Below are positions 6,348 through 9,760 of a stretch of 9,760 nucleotides of DNA, piece after piece. The notes under the pieces were generated by a model. It made no database searches. It was not told where the DNA came from and saw only the letters and a program-made list of their open reading frames with translations. Each line of letters starts with the position of its first letter. The stretch's first letter is position 1. The position numbers and the translations under genes are program-made. The stretch comes from Paracoccaceae bacterium (GTDB lineage Bacteria > Pseudomonadota > Alphaproteobacteria > Rhodobacterales > Rhodobacteraceae). The stretch spans positions 1-9,760 of the forward strand of contig JAASTF010000102.1 of assembly GCA_021767525.1 (NCBI GenBank), in the 5' to 3' direction.

Positions 6348-7093
6348 CCGAGATCCTGCGGATCGAAGGGCTGCAAAAACGCTTTGGCGGGCTGGTGGCC
6401 ACGGATAACGTGACGCTGGATGTGCACACGGGCGAAATCCACGCGCTGATCGGGCCCAACGGGGCGGGCAAGTCCACCCTGATCAACCAGCTATGCGGCG
6501 AACTGCGCCAGGACGCCGGCGTGATCCACCTGGCGGGCCGCGACATCAGCCATATGCCCGCGCATGAGCGTGTCGACCTGGGGCTGGGGCGCACCTTTCA
6601 GGTGACCAGCCTGCTGGAGGATTTCACCGTTCGCGAAAACGTGGGCCTTGCGGTGCAGGCCCGCGACGGCGGCAATTTCCGCGTGTTCGACCGCGTGACC
6701 GCCCGCCGCAGCGTGTGGGAGGAAACCGATCACCTGCTGGCGGGCAGCCTGCTGAATGACCGCCGCGATTCCCGTGCCGCTGATCTGAGCCACGGCGAGA
6801 AAAAGCAGCTGGAACTGATCCTGGCGCTGGCCACGCAGCCGCGTCTGCTGCTGCTGGATGAGCCCATGGCCGGCCTCGGCCACGTGGAAACCCAGCAGAT
6901 GATCGAAACTTTGAGTGGCCTGCGCGGCGAGCTGTCGATGCTGCTGGTCGAGCATGACATGGAGGCTGTCTTTGCCCTGGCCGACCGGATCAGCGTGCTG
7001 GTTTACGGCCAGATCATCATGACCGGCACCGCCGACGAGGTGCGCAGCGACCCCCGCGTGCGCGAGGCGTATCTGGGAACGGAGGACGCGTGA
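6344..7093 (+). CDS. livG: LivG-type ATP-binding subunit of HAAT ABC importer
   Basis: A 249-residue cytoplasmic ATPase driving the importer. All nucleotide-binding motifs are intact: Walker A GPNGAGKST (37-45), Q-loop glutamine at 86 in RTFQVTSL, ABC signature LSHGEKKQLE (148-157), Walker B LLLLDEP (168-174) with E173 as catalytic base, and H-loop histidine H204 in LVEHDM. GRTFQ and LSHGEKKQLE-type sequences are characteristic of the LivG subfamily. The start ATG at 6344 overlaps the livM stop (ATGA), so translation is coupled. The segment 105-125 between Q-loop and signature is somewhat variable relative to typical LivG. Confidence 0.94.
   Translation: MTEILRIEGLQKRFGGLVATDNVTLDVHTGEIHALIGPNGAGKSTLINQLCGELRQDAGVIHLAGRDISHMPAHERVDLGLGRTFQVTSLLEDFTVRENVGLAVQARDGGNFRVFDRVTARRSVWEETDHLLAGSLLNDRRDSRAADLSHGEKKQLELILALATQPRLLLLDEPMAGLGHVETQQMIETLSGLRGELSMLLVEHDMEAVFALADRISVLVYGQIIMTGTADEVRSDPRVREAYLGTEDA
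7081..7085 (+). promoter_or_regulatory. Ribosome binding site of the second ATPase gene
   Basis: GGAGG lies seven bases before the ATG at 7093 and four before an in-frame GTG at 7090. The spacing favours the ATG. Confidence 0.6.
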
Positions 7094-7794
7094 TGCTGGT
7101 GGTTGAAGGGTTGAAAGCCGGTTATGGGCACGCGCAGGTCTTGTTCGATGTGTCCTTGCAGGTGAATGAGGGCGAGCTTGTCACCCTGATGGGCCGCAAC
7201 GGTATGGGTAAAACGACGACCGTGCGCTCGATCATGGGGCTGTTGGGGCCGCGTGGTGGGCGGATCGTGTTCGATGGGCAGGATATCTGTGGCGCCGCGC
7301 CCGAACGCGTCGCGCGACTGGGTGCCGGGCTGGTGCCCGAGGGGCGGCAGGTGTTTCCCACGCTGACGGTGCGCGAAAATCTGATCGCCACCGCCGCGAA
7401 CCGGCTGAAACGCAGAGATCCCTGGACACTGAAAAAGGTCTATGACCTGTTCCCCCGGATGAAGGAACGTGCAGACCAGATGGCGGGCACGTTGTCGGGT
7501 GGCGAGCAGCAGATGCTGGCCGTGGGCCGTGCCTTGATGACGAACCCAAAGCTTTTGATCCTGGACGAAGCGACCGAAGGGCTGGCCCCTGTGATCCGCG
7601 CCGAGATCTGGCACGTGGTCGAACATCTGAAAGCGCAGGGACAGTCGATCCTGCTGATCGACAAGAATATCAACGTTCTGAAACGCTTGGCCGATCGGCA
7701 TTACATCCTGGAAAAGGGCCATGTTGTCTGGACCGGCAGCAGCGCCCAGTTGGACCGCGACGCCCACACGGTGCATGGCTATGTCGGCGTCTGA
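7093..7794 (+). CDS. livF: LivF-type ATP-binding subunit of HAAT ABC importer
   Basis: A 233-residue ATPase, second of the importer's two nucleotide-binding subunits. Walker A is GRNGMGKTT (34-42). VPEGRQVFPTLTVRENL (81-97) is the characteristic LivF stretch after the Q-loop position, the signature is LSGGEQQ (134-140), and Walker B is LLILDEA (154-160). The catalytic Glu is kept but the usual DEP proline is alanine. The switch segment, normally LVEQN in LivF, reads LLIDKN (188-192), placing K191 where LivF has Gln and LivG has His. The heterodimer may therefore have one degenerate switch, though LivF is already divergent there. The ATG overlaps the livG stop by one base (TGATG). The 3' end overlaps the next gene by 14 bases. 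Confidence 0.93.
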   Translation: MLVVEGLKAGYGHAQVLFDVSLQVNEGELVTLMGRNGMGKTTTVRSIMGLLGPRGGRIVFDGQDICGAAPERVARLGAGLVPEGRQVFPTLTVRENLIATAANRLKRRDPWTLKKVYDLFPRMKERADQMAGTLSGGEQQMLAVGRALMTNPKLLILDEATEGLAPVIRAEIWHVVEHLKAQGQSILLIDKNINVLKRLADRHYILEKGHVVWTGSSAQLDRDAHTVHGYVGV

Positions 7795-8584
7795 ACGTAT
7801 CGCGCTGGTGGGGTTTGGCGCCATCGGCGCGCAGGTGGCGCGGCTGCTGCGCGAGCGTGAAACACCGGTGACCTTGGTCGCGGTCGGTGTGCGCGATGCC
7901 AGCGCGGTGCGAGATGTACCAGCCGGTGCCCGATTGATCGACGACCCGGGCGCACTGGCCAATTTCGCGCCGACGCTGGTGGTCGAGGCGGCAGGCCGCG
8001 CCTCGGTCGCGCCTTGGGGGATGGCGGCGCTGCGGGCCGGGGCGGATTTCGCGGTGTCTTCGACCTCGGCCTTTGTCGATGACGCGTTGCTGAAGCGTAT
8101 GGCGGATGCGGCGCGCGATGCGGGTCGTCAGATCCTGATCCCGCCCGGCGCGCTGGGCGGGGTCGATGCGCTGGCCGCCGCGTCGTCGATGGGTCTGGAT
8201 CGGGTCACGCATATCGTGACCAAACCTGCGGCGGCATGGGCGGGTACCGAGGCAGAACGCCTGTGCGACCTGCATGGCCTTTCCGCCCCGTGTCGGTTTT
8301 TCCAAGGCCCGGCACGCGCTGCGGCCGACCGTTTTCCGAAGAACGCGAATGTCGCGGTGATCTCGTCCCTGGCAGGGCTGGGGCTGGAGGACACGCAGAT
8401 CGCGTTGGTGGCCGATCCGGCGGCGACCTGTAACACCCACAGGATCGAGGCGCAGGGCGCCTTTGGGCGGATGGTGGTCGAGATCGAAAACCACCCCCTG
8501 CCGGACAACCCCAAATCCAGCGCCATGACCGCACTGAACCTGGTGCGGCTGATCGAAAACCGGGTAAGGCCGCTGGCGATATGA
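7781..8584 (+). CDS. L-aspartate dehydrogenase family protein (NadX-like)
   Basis: A 267-residue Rossmann-fold NAD(P)-dependent oxidoreductase. Known members oxidise L-aspartate to iminoaspartate/oxaloacetate or run the reductive amination. The nucleotide loop is GFGAIG (11-16). The family motifs PPGALGGVDAL (121-131), FPKNANV (185-191) and NTHRIEAQGAFG (218-229) are present, and H220 is the likely catalytic histidine. The start was chosen at 7781, which gives the typical family length. It overlaps livF by 14 bases and has no clear ribosome site, so coupling is likely; ATG 7775 is an alternative. No nadA or nadC is nearby. The partners here are an importer, 3-HAO and an amide hydrolase, so action on an amino or imino acid from aromatic breakdown is plausible. 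The family call is strong; the in vivo substrate is uncertain. Confidence 0.87.
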   Translation: MSASERIALVGFGAIGAQVARLLRERETPVTLVAVGVRDASAVRDVPAGARLIDDPGALANFAPTLVVEAAGRASVAPWGMAALRAGADFAVSSTSAFVDDALLKRMADAARDAGRQILIPPGALGGVDALAAASSMGLDRVTHIVTKPAAAWAGTEAERLCDLHGLSAPCRFFQGPARAAADRFPKNANVAVISSLAGLGLEDTQIALVADPAATCNTHRIEAQGAFGRMVVEIENHPLPDNPKSSAMTALNLVRLIENRVRPLAI

Positions 8585-9444
8585 GTTTCGATGAACATCT
8601 GACCCGCGAACAGATCGACGCCGATTACAACGCCCGCGCCACGGTGAGCGAGACGCGGTTCGACGAGATCATTGCCGACTACCGCCGATTTTCCGATCAG
8701 GCCGCGCAGCTGTTCATGGAGCGCGAAGGCGTGGTCTACGACCCGTGCGGCGAAAGGCTGGATGTTCTGGGCGCGGGCGGCAAAGGCCGGCCTGCGGTGA
8801 TCTTTATCCACGGCGGGTATTGGCGCGCCTTGTCGCGGACGCATTCGCGTTTCATGGCGCCGATGCTGGCGGCGCATGGTGTGGCGACCGTGGTGCCAGA
8901 TTACACGCTGGCGCCCGCCGCCACGCTGGCCGAGATAACCCGCCAGATGCGTGCCGCGCTGGCCTATGTTTGGCAGAACGCGGGTTGGCTGGGCATCGAC
9001 CGCGATCGCATCTTTGCCGTCGGCAGTTCGGCCGGTGGGCATTTGGCCGCCTGTCTTGCGGCGCGCGGATGGCAGGACGCATTCGGCCTGCCCGAAGCTG
9101 CGGTTAGCGGCGTCATGCCCATCAGCGGCCTGTTCGACCTTGCGCCCATCGCCCGCGGCCATCCGCAAGACTGGTTGCAGCTATCGCCCGAGGATGTCGC
9201 GGCCCTCAGCCCCTTGCGCCATATCCCGCAAAAGACTTGCCCCGCTGTCGTTGCTTTGGCGCAGAACGAGGGCGCTGGGTTCGCCCGCCAATCGCAAGCA
9301 TACGCTGACGCATGGTCAAAAGCTGGCTACCCGACCGAACACCTGGTGATTCCCGACCGTAACCATTTCGACGTTGTGCTGGACCTTTGTTCCGACCAAG
9401 GCGCGCTGTCGCTTGCCCTGCTGGGCCTGATCGGTGAAAGCTGA
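8581..9444 (+). CDS. Alpha/beta hydrolase, arylformamidase (kynurenine formamidase)-like
   Basis: A 287-residue cytoplasmic alpha/beta hydrolase of the esterase/AFMID branch. The oxyanion motif is HGGYW (77-81), a form typical of arylformamidases. The nucleophile elbow is GSSAG (148-152) with S150. The late region has NEGAGFARQS (229-238), resembling the ...EFxRQS stretch of AFMID, and H262 in RNHFD is the catalytic histidine. In the position where AFMID carries its acid Asp, this protein seems to have E230, judged by alignment from memory. AFMID removes formate from N-formylkynurenine. With 3-HAO in the same cluster, hydrolysis of an N-formyl or N-acyl aromatic amine, or of a ring amide, is the leading hypothesis. 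The start overlaps the AspDH-like stop (ATGA). A generic carboxylesterase role remains possible. Confidence 0.85.
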   Translation: MSFDEHLTREQIDADYNARATVSETRFDEIIADYRRFSDQAAQLFMEREGVVYDPCGERLDVLGAGGKGRPAVIFIHGGYWRALSRTHSRFMAPMLAAHGVATVVPDYTLAPAATLAEITRQMRAALAYVWQNAGWLGIDRDRIFAVGSSAGGHLAACLAARGWQDAFGLPEAAVSGVMPISGLFDLAPIARGHPQDWLQLSPEDVAALSPLRHIPQKTCPAVVALAQNEGAGFARQSQAYADAWSKAGYPTEHLVIPDRNHFDVVLDLCSDQGALSLALLGLIGES

Positions 9445-9452
9445 CCAAAATC

Positions 9453-9461
9453 AGGAAAGGG
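9453..9461 (+). promoter_or_regulatory. Ribosome binding site of the SDR gene
   Basis: A purine-rich AGGAAAGGG lies seven bases before the ATG at 9469 in the 24-base gap after the hydrolase gene. No terminator is seen, so the operon probably continues. Confidence 0.6.
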
Positions 9462-9468
9462 CGAAGAC

Positions 9469-9760
9469 ATGACCAGAACAACCGCCATCGTCACCGGCGC
9501 CGCGCGCGGCATCGGGCTGGCCACGACCAAGCTGTTCCTGGCCGAGGGGCGCAAGGTCGTGATGATCGACCGGGACGAAACCGCGCTGGCCGACGCCGCC
9601 AAAGGGCTTGATGGTGCGACGCCGCTGCTGTGCGATGTCTCTGACCCCGATCAGGTCGACGCGATGGTGCCGCAGGCGCTGGCGGCGCTGGGACATGTGG
9701 ATGCGCTGGTAAACAATGCCGGCGTGGCCGATTTCGGGCCGATCGAGCAGACGGACTTTG
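9469..9760 (+). CDS. Short-chain dehydrogenase/reductase (SDR), 3'-truncated
   Basis: The first 97 residues of a classical SDR cut by the window edge. The cofactor loop is TGAARGIG (9-16). The second strand ends in MID (D34), and an acidic residue there usually indicates NAD(H) preference. DVSD (56-59) and NNAG (82-85) are the adenine-binding and structural motifs. The catalytic Ser and YxxxK lie beyond the window. Such enzymes oxidise alcohols or reduce ketones; in this operon it could handle a hydroxy intermediate, but substrate cannot be inferred from this part. The gene follows the hydrolase by 24 bases in the same direction, so the operon very likely extends past the window. Confidence 0.92.
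   Translation, partial: MTRTTAIVTGAARGIGLATTKLFLAEGRKVVMIDRDETALADAAKGLDGATPLLCDVSDPDQVDAMVPQALAALGHVDALVNNAGVADFGPIEQTDF

Noticed and set aside
7721..7780. Upstream in-frame start at 7721 for the AspDH-like gene
   Set aside because: It would add 20 residues before the Rossmann strand and a 74-base overlap with livF. The start at 7781 gives the normal family length.

Overview
The window is a GC-rich (roughly mid-60% by eye), densely packed, single-direction stretch of bacterial chromosome or large plasmid. Gene families, codon use (strong G/C at third positions) and the chain of ATGA/TGATG overlaps suggest an alphaproteobacterium, most likely of the Rhodobacterales (Paracoccus/Roseobacter type). 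That assignment is inference, because no rRNA or other marker gene is present. All ten genes lie on the + strand. The first and last are cut by the window edges.

Layout. (1) 1-3105, catabolic block: the C-terminal part of a molybdenum hydroxylase large subunit with a form II CoxL-like YRGAGR signature; a DapA/aldolase-superfamily protein overlapping it by ATGA; and a 3-hydroxyanthranilate 3,4-dioxygenase with all metal-binding and substrate-binding residues. (2) 3106-3218, a short AT-rich gap holding two imperfect 22-bp direct repeats and a stem-loop that looks exactly like a tRNA T-arm on the minus strand. (3) 3219-7794, a complete branched-chain amino acid-type (HAAT/Liv) ABC importer in the order binding protein, two permeases, two ATPases, with a strong GC hairpin after the binding-protein gene. 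(4) 7781-9760, a second catabolic block: an aspartate dehydrogenase-family protein, an arylformamidase-like alpha/beta hydrolase and the start of a short-chain dehydrogenase.

How the genes may work together. The importer probably brings in an aromatic or N-heterocyclic compound or an amino acid derivative. The flanking enzymes would oxidise it (Mo hydroxylase, SDR), remove an N-acyl or N-formyl group (hydrolase), open an ortho-aminophenol ring (3-HAO) and process the product (aldolase-like protein, AspDH-like protein). Two enzymes resemble kynurenine-pathway steps, but no kynureninase, tryptophan dioxygenase or quinolinate-using NAD gene is seen. The set therefore looks more like a peripheral catabolic operon of unknown substrate than NAD biosynthesis. 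The substrate and the order of steps are hypotheses. Apart from the 113-base gap at 3106-3218, no intergenic gap exceeds about 70 bases, and no transposase, integrase, CRISPR array or complete RNA gene is seen.
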